A DNA stretch of 64,000 nt from Psilocybe azurescens (Eukaryota; Basidiomycota; Agaricomycetes; Agaricales; Agrocybaceae). The position numbers and the translations under genes were made by a program. The notes beneath the pieces are model-generated. The model had not been told where the DNA came from. It did no database searches and was given only the letters and a program-made list of their open reading frames with translations. Below are positions 24,606-35,979 of this stretch, piece after piece. Where the stretch lies: positions 51,463-115,462 of the forward strand of contig JAJIRX010000301.1 of the NCBI GenBank assembly GCA_023853785.1, given 5' to 3'. Position 1 is the first letter of the stretch. The number at the start of each line of letters is the position of its first letter.

Positions 24606-25919
24606 ATGACGGTGCTTAGTTTCATCCTCCTTTCAACTCTCGGTTGCGCAGCTTTCGCCTCACCAGCACCAAGTGGAAGCTCTGCCAAAAAGAATGTACA
24701 ATTCTATTCGACGGGAGAGTCCCTCAGCATATGACTCCAGCGGACTTTGACAAGAACTCTAGTATCTTTGATCACCAATTCGTTCATGGGCAGAGTTAGT
24801 CTTTCGTTGACTGAGTCTGCATACATGATGTATCGATCTCATCATTAGCCTCTCGGCAGATCAGACTTGGGCGGAGATTATAAAATTCCCAGGTGGGATT
24901 CCACCGTCAATGGTGAGTAAATGTTCACTTCCTCTCCTCCGCTTTATCTTAGGCGCTTTCTTTCAAGTTTGATATCCCAAAAACGCGAAACCCGTCGAGG
25001 TTACAATAAGGTGCCATCACACCTCCTACAAGTCCAAACTCCTAATATAGCTACTAACTTTCGTTAAACATAAGCGATAAATCCATCTTTCTTCCAGGTG
25101 GAGACCCACCGCAGCCTCAAGTCGGATTCCGCCGCTCCGAGTTGATACCAGCGACGAATAATGGGTCGGATATCACTGTGCAGGGGACGACCACGTTCCA
25201 TTGGTCTATTCGGAACGACCCCTTAAGGCCGTTGAATTTTTCGCATGAATATCACGTACGTCTCGACTTTTTATAGATTACTAGTATCGTCGTTCTGACG
25301 GTCTGACGTTGGCGAATAAAACGCATTTACAAACTTATATAGCCTGCGTGGCATGAGACGGCGGATTTCAGCACCTCAGAGATCACATTCCTCACCGGGA
25401 AACCTTTCAACCAATCCTTCGATCCGACCGTGCACGACCCGAAGACGTTCAGACTCGCTGGGAGGCAGTCGAACAGCCCTGAGACGACCTTCTTCCAGAC
25501 GCCGTTTGAGTTCGACGTGTGGCATAATTTCGCTGTAACTCTGGGGTGGACGTCGAAGTGAGTTTTCATGTATAGTGTACTTAGACTCTGCTTTCTGAGC
25601 TCTGGGCGCTCAACATGAACGCTTTGAAATTCTAATGACTGACTTGATCATTTTTATACTTTATTTATAGCACGCTCACTGTATACTACTCCAAGGGAAT
25701 CGCACCGCTGAAGAAAGTCGCCGGCCCAGCATTCAACGATAATTCTGGGGAGGGCAGTTCCACACAGGCGTGTTCAAAGAGCCGACGGGGCCGTTGGGCA
25801 TCGACGTGCTGCATGAAGGGTTCCAGGAGTCAAACTTGAACGAGGGGCTGATTTTTGGAGGCATTTTTATTGAAGATAGTACAGACGGATGTGTTACTAC
25901 GTTCCCGTCACTGTTGTGA
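24606..25919 (+). CDS. Glycoside hydrolase family 131-like beta-glucanase (frame-disrupted)
   Basis: GH131 enzymes are secreted fungal beta-1,3/1,6- and 1,4-glucan hydrolases. A signal peptide starts at 24606 (MTVLSFILLSTLGCAAFA). The mature blocks are ILFDGRVPQHMTPADFD, RWDSTVNGGDPPQPQVGFRRSELIPA, TTTFHWSIRNDPLRPLNFSHEYH, FRLAGRQSNSPETTFFQTPFEFDVWHNFAVTLGWTS, LTVYYSKGIAPLKKVAGPAF, QFHTGVFKEPTGPLGIDVLHEGFQ and ESNLNEGLIFGGIFIEDS. Spacing and motifs fit the family. Two frame breaks are visible: between the signal peptide and the mature domain (A-run 24687-24691), and in the G-run at 25747-25750, where one base seems missing before QFHTG. Either the gene is decaying or the sequence has indel errors. 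Confidence 0.7.
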
Positions 25920-26796
25920 TATATAGTGCGAAATTTACGAAGCCCGTCGATCATACAGGGCTATTTGATGTTCTTGTTGGAATATAACCGTACACTCGCA
26001 GCTCGAATAAATACTTAAGAAGCATGTAACCGAAAGCAAAGAGATTGTGTACACAAAGCCGGGCTTGGTGTTAGATTCAGTGGGCCACCCTGCCCGAAGC
26101 TCAGTTAATGGACCTAGCCAAGATCTAGCGACGCATTAAAATTTTATGCACTCCAACTCCTTAGGAGCACTTTCTGAGCACTGAGCATGGAGGATCATGA
26201 TCTATATACTCAAACGCATTCACCGCCCTACTCGGAATCCTTCTCGCGGTGGCCCCTGACCGTTGTGCTGCCCGCCAAGCGGACTGAGGGTGCTTAGTGA
26301 CCTTCGAGATCATGCCAAGCCTCAAATGTCTCATTAACGTGCGTTAATGAGACACACTTTGGGGTACACAGGCCTGCCGTTAATGATTGCTACAGGCCGC
26401 TACTGGCCTTATTGGCCTTATTGGCCACCATGCATCATTTTGCACTGCTTCAACAGGCGCTAAATTTCCGTCGCCCAGCATCTTCGACTGTTGGAGCGCA
26501 GAGATTACCAGAAGACCACTGCCTTGACTGTCTTAGATGTGTTCGAATTCAAATACGCAATTGAAAATCCTCACTTGATGTAACCTTGATGGCCTGTTTC
26601 GGGATGGGGTTTTGTTCTGGTCTTTGCTATCTAGTCGGATTATATCATATGGACTGGGTGGGTTGGTGTTCGCATCGTTTTTTGTTCCTTTCCCTCCCCT
26701 TTCCCACTTCCCTTCCTTGATTCCTCACTCAACTCTCATTATTTTTGTCTCAGAACCGCGTCACCCACCACTATTTCTTATTAATTGGTCCGCGTG
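25920..26796. other. Intergenic region before MAG copy 2
   Basis: No gene is recognised. It holds a perfect inverted repeat at 26327-26354 and a short GGCCTTATT tandem at about 26404-26430. Confidence 0.45.
26327..26354. repeat. Perfect palindrome, 13-bp arms with 2-base spacer
   Basis: TGTCTCATTAACG at 26327-26339 is followed by TG and its exact reverse complement at 26342-26354. It could be a transcription-factor dimer site in the promoter region of MAG copy 2, about 440 bases upstream of its start, or a transposon footprint. Confidence 0.6.
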
Positions 26797-28183
26797 ATGG
26801 TGTACTCAAAAGAAAGTCTTGCCATTATTGGTTTTTTCTCTCTCGTTTGTTATTACGAGCGTCAAAGGGCAAGGTCCAGGGTTTGTGCCGCTCGCCGCCA
26901 AGAAGTTTGCATACAATGATATTGTGGGCACACTGCGTGTATTGTCTCCTTAGAATTGGGTCACTGACGATGGAAATTGTACATGTGTAGCCGTATAAAG
27001 TCGACACGGATGTCGGGCTAGTTCGCGGCGATCAGAAGGGGTACAATATCTGCATTGGGACTACAGAAGGCCCAGAGTCTCTCTGTCAAACAGCTTTCAT
27101 CAACTCCCTCGATGGTACGTATCGTTGAACCCTTTTCATTATCATGACCCTAAATTCATTTTACTCTCCTAGATTTCTGTCTATGGGCACCAGCCGAACC
27201 CGGCCACGAGGTGGGCGATATCGAAGGCGAGATGATCGCGTGGTGTACAAAGGGAGGCCATGGCACGCGCATCATTCCTCCAGGGACCATTACGGGCGTG
27301 CAGTTCACGAAGACGCCGGATTATATCCAGGTCGTTGGGTTCATGGACCAGACGAAGATTAATATGATTGCCGGGGATGCGGGAGGCGAGATGGATCCGC
27401 ATGGTGCTGATCGGGTGAGTGTAGTCTGTGCGCAGTGATGGATCATGATTGAAGTCTTCACAGAGAGGTAATCCGATGGGAGGCTTGCTTTATACGAGCG
27501 CATGGACCGGATCGTATGCCCAGGCTAGCGAATGGCACAAGTAAGTTGTTCCATTCAGTTTAGGAAGGTAATGGACGTTAAATTCCGACTGTTCTGCGCC
27601 AGCTTCAACGGCAACAACATCTTCTGCCTCAAAGCATGCGACCCCAGCGGGCCGCGCCCCTGCACGCTACTGTGAGCACATCTTCGACATCATGGGGTGC
27701 GGGTTCAACGCGCCGTCCGACGCAAAAGACGGCGTATTCGAGTCCTGTGCATCTGAGTCCCAGGACCCGCCAGGCGAGTACGTCAACGCCGCCGGGAACA
27801 CGGTGACCTGGAAGCAGGGCGATGGAACTGTCCCTTACTCAGTGCGCGTGCCCCGCAGCACGTCGTGCAGCCAGTTTAGGAGCGAGGATATCTTTGAAGG
27901 AGGTGTTACTGTGCAGGTGCCTGGTGCGGTGGCAAGCGCGACGGTCACGAGCCGCGGGACCAGCACGAGCATCTCCACGACAACGGGGGTGAGCAGCACG
28001 ACGAGCATCACGCGCACCTCGACGTCGGACTCGACGAGTATTACAGGCAGTGCGACGACGCAGGGCACGCCGCAGAATTCGGATACATTAAGTGGAGGCT
28101 CGAGCAATGCGGTTGTTGGCAAGGGGATAAATACTGTCCTGGCATTGTTGGCCGTGGCCGTTTCATTTATTGCCTTTGCGTGA
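26797..28183 (+). CDS. Macrophage-activating-glycoprotein-like secreted protein, copy 2
   Basis: Paralogue of copy 1 on the opposite strand. A signal-peptide-like segment (KKVLPLLVFSLSFVITSVKG) leads into GPGFVPLAAKKFAYNDI; one base seems lost between ATG 26797 and this frame. The following exons carry PYKVDTDVGLVRGDQKGYNIC, FCLWAPAEPGHEVGDIEGEM, WCTKGGHGTRIIPPGT, KTPDYIQVVGFMDQTKINM, NPMGGLLYTSAWTGSYAQASEWHNF and RYCEHIFDIMGCGFNAPSDAK. The C-terminus is Ser/Thr-rich with a final hydrophobic stretch (INTVLALLAVAVSFIAFA), as in GPI-anchored proteins. A frame break sits near 27650-27660 in the GC-rich exon. Role unknown; probably cell-wall or surface protein. Confidence 0.75.
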
Positions 28184-29597
28184 TTGAGGAAAATACATAG
28201 ATGTCATATGGTGAACTTTCTGTTAGGACAGGATATGAAATTGACTTTTCTGAGTATACCTTCGTGTGGTATCGGACTTTTATATTATGTGTTGATTGCG
28301 TTGGAGTCGACGTGTTTTGTAACATCTTGTTGAGTAGTGTAGCAGAAAGTATTTACTTTGGCTCTCTTCAATCAATGGCTGCATTTTCGTGACAATGTAT
28401 CTCTGAACACTCAACACCAGAAAATAAAAATTGATAACGAACAAGCAGCAGTTGTGTTATTTTGCGCTATCGCTCTAGATTTGCGGGAGGGTCAGAGATT
28501 CTCTCAAATTTATCCGGTCATCTCAAGTACCACTTACTCGGTAGTGACCCCTCCATAGAAAACATCGGATAGGGTACCGCTGGTCTGGGCTGCGTGTCCA
28601 GACGAGGTACAACGTTTTGCTTCTGTTTTGAAAGGTGCTCAAGCCCTGATATCCAAACCAATGGCTTTGCATTGTGCAAACGGCTGTCGTCAGGTCGCCA
28701 AGAGCATTGAAATCGCTATGGTCGACCTATCAATTGACGGGAGCCTGCACAATTGCGGCAGTCCATCAGCGAAACAAATACGCAAACTCTGAGAAAGCGG
28801 CATATAACCAATGTATGGTGCTCAGGCCTCAGGGAAGTTCAGCGGCGACATACCACAGAAGAGCACAGACTTGTATGTCGGACGTACACGCCTAAACTAG
28901 AAATTATGTCTGCATAGGCGCAAATGCTTAAGGAGATGGCGGTCGAGAGAAGTACCTTCCGCCAGTTTGTTATTATGATCGCATACTTAGTGGTAGCATG
29001 TATCTTTTCTCCGATTCTTGCTTATCTTAGCACAGCTTGTTCTCTTCTTGACCCCAACAACTCATGTCGTTTGCTCTTCGAAAGTTCATTGTGCCCGTCT
29101 AAGCTTGTCCTTTCCCGTAGCACAATTTGCTAGCAGTAGATATCGGGATCCGACGCTTGGCCATCTGTATGCTTCCCATGACGGTAGGATAGAAAAAAGG
29201 TACGACGCTAAAAACATACTGTTCAGCTCCCAGAGTCTGTTTAACTACCTGGAGGACTTGTGATAAGACGTATGTAAATTACGACTTTTATAAAGATCCC
29301 ATGTACATACTGGAATGTATATTTATTCTAATTCTTCCCGAAGATCAGCAGTGAGAAGGCTTACTAGATCGTAGAGTCTTTGCGCCGTATTCCGATGCTC
29401 TCTTAATAAGCACAATATTCTGACTCAGAGATGGCTGCCAGTTACATGTCATAAATTCATAATCATCTAAACGTGTCATATACAGATGCGATTGGCATTA
29501 GAAATACGTTGAACGTGTCCAGATCATAGGCAGTATAATTAAAATAGTCTGACGATCATTATCACTGAGGAAACATCCGTTCCTAGCGCAATTAGTA
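28184..29597. other. Intergenic region before the GST pair
   Basis: About 1.4 kb without recognised gene content. Short open frames at 28201-28392, 28674-28895 and 28924-29133 carry no known motif. Confidence 0.4.
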
Positions 29598-30365
29598 ATG
29601 CTTACCCTCCACGACATACCTTCCACAGTACTAGATAGAATGTGGAACCCCAACGTCTGGGAAGAACGGCTTGCATTTAAATCTACGTACCAATTCGCGC
29701 TGAGTCCTCAGATGAATATGTAGCACATGTGTGGATTCCGCCTCAACTTCAATGGACTTCCATGCACGATGGAATGGGTCGAGTATACCAGTATTGAGCC
29801 TCTATACAAAAATTTGAGTATCGACACAATCGAAAAAAGCCGGATAGATCGCCGCACTATACACTCCCAGTCATTTACGATTCTTCAAAAGGGGTCTCTA
29901 TATCAGATTCCCTCTATAATGCCGAATATCTGGAGAAGACCTACCCAGATACACTAGCATTCTTTCCAGGAGGTACCATTGGCCTGCAATCCGACTTCAA
30001 CGACGTGTTTATTGCAAATGTAGTGAAGCCCCTGATAACCTTTACGCTTCCTCAGATACTTCCGTTTTGGAATCCAATCAGTGCAGAATACACGAAGCCG
30101 CGTGTACGGAAGTTGAAAAGTCAGAACAGCGACGAAGACTGGAAAAATGTCGATGAAGGAATGAGTCAAATTGACACTTGGTGTTCGAGGAGTGGGGGAA
30201 TGGGTCTATTCATGTACAATGATATTCTGTCCTGGGCAGACTGTTGTTTCCAGCTTCCTTGTATTTATAAAGAAAGCCTGAAGTAAGGATAGAACAGAGT
30301 GGAAGGATACGACTTCCTGGAACGATGGTCGATGGAAAAGTCTCAGCGGTGCCCTGAGGAAGTAG
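29598..30365 (+). pseudogene. Glutathione S-transferase (FuA-like), decayed copy 1
   Basis: The N-terminal exon (LTLHDIPSTVLDRMWNPNVW), the second block (FRLNFNGLPCTMEWVEYTSIEPLYKNL), the third (PHYTLPVIYDSSKGVSISDSL, AEYLEKTYPD) and the helical C-domain (PLITFTLPQILPFWNPISAEYTKPRV) mirror copy 2. Signs of decay: the intron donor of copy 2 (GTGAGT) corresponds to GCTTGC here, the acceptor TAG corresponds to TGG, the A-run at 29833-29838 carries a frame shift, and the C-terminal Trp-rich region is shortened, so that WKDTTSWNDGRWKSL reads in another frame. The Ser of WSPN in copy 2 is Asn here. It probably does not yield a functional transferase. Confidence 0.7.
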
Positions 30366-31279
30366 AAAGCCACTATATAAAATATACAAGATAAGCTCAT
30401 GAGGATGATCGATTTTCAATCCATATATCAAGTTTCTCCCCTTTAAGTAGAACTCATGGATGTGCATGTGGTAATGACTAGATTGTACTAAGACCCCTTT
30501 GCATCTCTGAGGCGATTCGTGAACCCACTGGTGACTGAACTGAATCAGCACTAAACCATTTGTTGGCTCGATATTTACTCACATAATAAACTCATAAAAG
30601 AAGGACCCCCAGTAAACTTTAAATGATTCGTGAATCTGTACTTTCGAAATTTCGATTTCATTCAGTTTTTCGACCTTTTCCTGTTTTTTCTCACTTTTGA
30701 GGGAGTGGGCATTGCCAGATACGTCTGGCCCTACTTGAGTTATAGAGGTTATGGAACAAATGCAATGGTCACGTGTAAGCCCTGGTGAAGCCAATGGGCG
30801 CTCATAATAACAAGCGCTTTATAAAGCACTGACAGGGTGATTGCACCGCCATTCGTTGTTCGTGCTCCGGCTAGTAGTCCCTCTTATGCATTAGTGAGCC
30901 GAGGAATTCAGTAACCTGAGAGTAAGACACACAATTCCTATAAGACTCCATCGGATGATAATAACGGGGAAAGTTGGGCTTATATCCGTACATTACCGAG
31001 GGCGTAGGCATTGTAAGCAGATTAGAACTTAGAATAGGCCGTAGGTTACGACAGGCCGTGTGTGCAAATATTTGATAACTCAGAAAATACCACAGTTTCT
31101 GACAAACATTGCTAATTTAGGAAATGATCAGTCCTTTATAATCGAATCACGCAGATTCGAAGATGATTGTCCAGGAATCCTCTTCAAATAACGTAAGTGG
31201 TCATTGGAGTATAAATGTACTCAGAGTATTGCACAAACAGTACAACTCAATTTCTCTCCCAGCAGAAGCCAAAGCATCG
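30366..31279. other. Spacer between the two GST copies
   Basis: About 0.9 kb. No gene recognised; the frame 31163-31279 in line with GST copy 2 lacks family similarity and is probably leader sequence. Confidence 0.4.
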
Positions 31280-32054
31280 ATGACCATCATTCTCTATGAC
31301 ATTCCTTCTGCCTTACCAAACAAGATGTGGAGCCCCAATATCATGAAAACACGGTGAGTCTCATCGTACATTCACCGCGGGTTAATCTCTCAATTTTTTG
31401 CTTGGTAGATTCAGTCTCAATTTCAAAGGGATACCCTTCATCACGCAGTGGGTAGAGTACCCCGATATCGAGCCCCTCTGCAAGAAATTAGGCCTCCGTC
31501 CCACTAACAAATGGCCAGACGGAAGGCCATATTACTCACTCCCCCTCAATTTACGATCCCTCCACTGGGGCATATATATCCGATTCTATTCTCATTGCCG
31601 AATACCTCGAGAAGACGTATCCGGATACACCCAAGCTATTCCCAAATGGCACGGCAGGTGTGCAGTCTGCCTTTAACGAAGGGTTTCTCGCTACCTTGTC
31701 GCCGTTACTTGGCCTTATACTTCCTGATATGCTTCCGCATCTGAACCCAGTCAGCATATCCTACATAACGCCGCGTGTGGAGATGGCTAAGAGCAAGGAC
31801 CGTGAGCAAGACTGGATCAAGTTACAAGAAGCGATGGATCAGGTCGATGCTTGGTTTGCAAGGAACGGGGAAGAGGCGAATTCTTGCTTGGCGACATCAC
31901 GTCATGGGCCGACATCGTGGTTGTTAGTTGGCTATTTTTTATGAGGCGAGTATGGGGAGAGGACAGTGACGAGTGGAAGAAGATAGTGTCCTGGAATGGG
32001 GGACGATGGAAGAACCTTAGCGATGCTTTTAAAAGATATGAGAGCCCTGCATAG
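31280..32054 (+). CDS. Glutathione S-transferase, FuA-like, copy 2
   Basis: Cytosolic glutathione-conjugating or ligand-binding enzyme of the class expanded in wood-decay fungi for handling wood extractives. Exon 1 gives MTIILYDIPSALPNKMWSPNIMKTR, with a proper GTGAGT donor at about 31353. The next exon gives FSLNFKGIPFITQWVEYPDIEPLCKKLG. The rest gives IYDPSTGAYISDSILIAEYLEKTYPD, PKLFPNGTAG, a helical C-domain (LLGLILPDMLPHLNPVS, YITPRVEMAK) and the end WKKIVSWNGGRWKNL. A one-base shift lies in the C-run at 31541-31545 and another near 31870. Start chosen at 31280 because similarity with the paralogue begins there, not at the upstream ATG 31163. Confidence 0.75.
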
Positions 32055-32159
32055 ATATTAGTGTACATGAAGACATAGCTAGAGATAATGTGTCTCCAAT
32101 ATACTTTGCGGCCCAGGTCCGGGTCGATCTTCATTCTCTCAATGGTGAAATACTCGTAC

Positions 32160-32280
32160 GAGTTAGTACCGCTGCCACTGCGAGGTTACACCTCGTGACA
32201 CTCAGCCCTGGCGTGACTGAACTTTCTACAGTCTTCAAGAAGCAGCTCCACGAAAAAAAAAAGAGTTAGTACCGCTGCCA
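32160..32280 (+). mobile_element. Short retroposed insert with poly(A) and 18-bp target-site duplication
   Basis: GAGTTAGTACCGCTGCCA occurs at 32160-32177 and again, exactly, at 32263-32280. Between them is an 85-bp sequence ending in ten A residues directly before the second copy. That is the signature of LINE-mediated retroposition of an RNA 3' end. One insert frame reads HLVTLSPGVTELSTVFKK, so the source may be an mRNA 3' end, but I cannot name it. Confidence 0.75.
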
Positions 32281-34574
32281 TACATTCACGTTTGTTCAGT
32301 CAGACGTCCTTATCTTGATCAGCTACTTAAAAAAAAAAAAAATATGTGCAATCATGAACACCTCGAAAAGGGAATGCGATATGAATACAAAATGCATAAG
32401 CGAATCATAATCTGTCAGAAAGAAGTAAAGAACATCAGCCGTGGAGTTATGGGCTCTCGAAGTCGTTCCTTCGGTTTCACAAGAAAATTGACCGCCTTTT
32501 GCGCCACTCAAACATCTTCCATCCCAGGCCAACCACTGCCATCCTCCTTCTGTCAATGTCGACCACACCTCAAATGCCTGACTAGGCACCATTGGCTGAT
32601 AAGGGACCGCGGTCGGTCATCAATGCCAGCACACCTAGACTCTCTGGGCCCTTTGCGGCAGAGGAGAAATACCCTCACTCCTCGCCCGCATTGCCATCGT
32701 ACCAGCACATCGAACCATCTGCGCTGCACTCGGTGATCGACGAGACACATGGAGTCAGCAGTAAGCCCACCCTGGTGGACCGTCGTTATGCACCGGACGA
32801 TAGATACGCCATCGTTGCGACGAAAAGGCAAACCCATATTTTCGCCCTGGGAGAGAGGCAGATATAATTAACGCAGGAACGTCCAACCCACCGGGAGGGC
32901 CAAAAAGCCCCCCGGTCATTGGAGGTGAGTTGTTATGTCTATGCCTCTCGTCGGGTTGATTAATGGGTTTTGATTTTCGGCAGCAGCGCCCTGGATCAAT
33001 GGGGCCGGCTTTATTTTATGAGAGAACAATACAAAATGCCTACCGCTGGTTGAATCCATAGATGAGGAGCGGGTGGGGAAAGTGGGCGGCGCACGAGAGA
33101 TGCACGGCCGACATAGGGCTCTGCAGGGGGCGGGAGACGAGGCCGATGCTAGCACCTGAGGAAACGAGTGTCAACGACTGCGTGATGATTGCGCACGTCC
33201 GCATGCCAAGAAGCCATATGTCTGCGACAACAATCACAGTCGACCTGGCCCTTTATCATTGCCAATACCATCTGCATCGTCGCTAGGTATCACAGCACAT
33301 CGACCTCGTAAGTTTTCTCTCGAGAATTCACAAATGATTGTATGATTGATGTGATTTACCTTGTTAGACCTCTTTCCCCGGGCATTGGATATTGGGTTCT
33401 CAAGCCAGAGATCCTATGTGGATGGATGACAATGTCGTTGTTGGAGGACAAGTTCTGTTTTTGGCTCCCACGTTCCATCGATCCATCGACAATAATAGTC
33501 CGTGGGAGATTTAACCTCCCGGGGACTATTCTAGTAGACCAATACTATATTTCGCTTCTTACTTATCTTATCTCTGTTTTTCGCACTCATTATCATCAAT
33601 AGCTTCAATTACTCTACTCGTATGCAAACCCGTACAATCGAATAGTATTACGCATTACGTTGATATCCAATGCTGCCAGTGCTAATATTATAACTGTCAG
33701 TTAGAGTTATCATCGCTCGAGATAGAACTTGCAGTGCGCCAGAGAGAGATTGTCCACGTGCTCGTTCATCGTCTTGAGGACTGGGTCTCTCGCAAGGAGA
33801 TGAGGTAGGTAGAGAAAGTGGATACCAGCACGGGATTTTATGTAGTTAACGTTTAGATTAGCAGGAATCGGTTCTATGTATGTCCTTCCTGGATATTCAC
33901 CTAGCGTTTCTGGTAAAGTTGAACCGGATCGACGTACTTACAGTATAGCGTGATTCTTGTCAAATTTAATATTTAACGGATGAAGGATCTTAGGACTCGC
34001 ACTTGCTTAGGAATTCAGGTCTAACAGAAGCGGGACTTGATTAACTAATGGATGGACAGGCGTGAAAGAACACTAGTCTAAGTAGTTGGAGCATTATTTA
34101 TAGACATGTCAGTGGCTTAGGCGCTAGCGCGCGACGACGTGATGTCGAGCTTATCAACGACTGACGGACGGGCGGCGAAGGGAGTTTCAGCTGTCTGTCG
34201 CGTTGTGTAGGTGTAGTGGGTTGCGTACTACCAGTGGGTTTGGGTCTTGAAAAGCATGCAACGTTGACAGATGTCTACAGCAGGCGTTGTTTTTGGCCAT
34301 TGGACCCTCGCCCATTGAGCGCTAACAACAGGGCTGATGTCGGACGCAGATGCATGCGATGCGTGTTCTTGGATGAGTATATGGAGGAAAGAGAAAAAGA
34401 CGAGTGTATCCGTGAGCAAGACGTTATCCACATTCGATAAAGGTAGATACAGAAGGCCTTGTGAACAGGACAAGGAGTTCGAGACGAGAAGGGCGGTGCC
34501 AGAGCTCCATGTAGAATCGCCCCAACGACCAGAAGGCTCTGCTAGTTCCTAGGCCAAGCAAGGAACCACATATG
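32281..34574. other. Gene-poor region
   Basis: A 14-base A-run lies at about 32329-32342 and may be another retroposition tail. The open frame 32592-32867 and the minus-strand frame 33040-33237 (hydrophobic, GMRTCAIITQSLTLVSSGASIGLV) could be relics but match no family I know. Confidence 0.35.
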
Positions 34575-35031
34575 TTACAGCTAATTGCAAAACCCTAGGC
34601 ACATTCCCAAAATATCGTGAATGCGCTGAGCTTTGTACAAACAACCGCTTGTGGTATGGGACACGGGCAGGTGACGCAAGCCCATCCTGTTACCATCTCC
34701 GTCTTGTTACCATCTTCGTGACCCCACTCTCCTCCACTTAGCACGCCCTGTAGCAGCTTCTCTAATAAACCTCTATACAAATCTATGTCATAACCCTGAG
34801 CTCACAATGTCGACCCTCATAACCACAAGAACCCCTAATATAGAATGCTACGGTATACATACATAGTGGAGCAACAACTCCATTTGCATGGCGCCCTCCC
34901 GACGTTGTGGGGCTTCGTTGCAGGTAGAAGGCATAATGACACAGGATCTTCCCAAAAGCGGTTGTTTGTACAAAGCTCAGCGCATTCGCGATATTTTGGG
35001 AATGTGCCTAGGGTTTTGCAATTAGCTGTAA
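34575..35031. mobile_element. Non-autonomous element with 76-bp terminal inverted repeats (MITE-like)
   Basis: The left arm 34575-34650 begins TTACAGCTAATTGCAAAACC. The right arm 34956-35031 is its reverse complement with a single mismatch (75/76). The 305-bp interior shows no coding sequence. Similarity stops abruptly at both ends. No clear target-site duplication was seen. Best read as a recent, non-autonomous DNA transposon, or as an inverted duplication. Confidence 0.7.
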
Positions 35032-35979
35032 GTGCAAGACTTTCTTGTCATACTTGGGCTGAACCCTGCATTTAGGCGATGCACCTGGCCGTATGGGTGG
35101 AGTATGCATATGTATGACGATGTGGGTGATTGGAGTGGCAGTGGGTGGGGTAGTGGGGACCGCGTCACTGCGTCAGCGAGGAGATAGTTATCATCGGGTT
35201 CCAGAGTCATGTATGCAAGCATTCTATGATGCTCAGCCAGGGTAGATGAATTATGTAGATGCCGGATTATAGCTTTGCAAGTAGAGGAATCACTATCACT
35301 GGAAGCCAAGATAATCGCGGTCAGCGTGACGTAACCACGGACAAGATCGGCAAATTGCGGGCGCCGACTGGATTGGTCGCGTTGCGCTGTCATCACTGTC
35401 TCGTTTCAACTTTCAGGGTTATCACATTGCCAAACCGCACGCACGTCGCTGTCAAAAGATTGGATCGCTTTTCGTTATCTTCTTTCTTTCTTTCTTTAGA
35501 ACACTCTGCACTCTGCACTCTTACACGGCTCGACACGACGGCTGGACGGGGACAAGATTGGACACGTCGACTCTGGTCTTTTGATACTCGACTCGACTCG
35601 GACTCGGACTCGTTGCATTCCGTTTCGTGTCGTTGCTTACATACATACATTACCTCCACCGGCTTTTCGTTTCGTTTCGTTTCGTTGCGTTTGTGTTTGT
35701 GTTTGCATTGATCGTCCTTTATCATCATCATCATCGCCACCTTTATCTTGTCTTGCTTCGCGTTGCCTTGCATTGTCCTCGTTTCGCTTTCCATCTTCGT
35801 TCTTCGTTCTTCAATCCACTTGACAGCATCTATCTCATTTGTTTGATTTTTCTTGGAAGGACCACTCGATACCCTACCCCACATCTCCATCATCACTCAT
35901 CCTTTTCGTCATCCATTTCATCAACCTTTTCATCGTTATAATCCACCATCACCACCATTAATCATAATTCATCATCATC
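35032..35979 (+). promoter_or_regulatory. Promoter and pyrimidine-rich leader of the PSD2-like gene
   Basis: From about 35460 to the start codon at 35980 the plus strand is strongly C/T-rich, with TTTC and CATC runs. This is typical of the transcription-start and leader regions of strongly expressed basidiomycete genes. No discrete TATA box seen. Confidence 0.5.
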
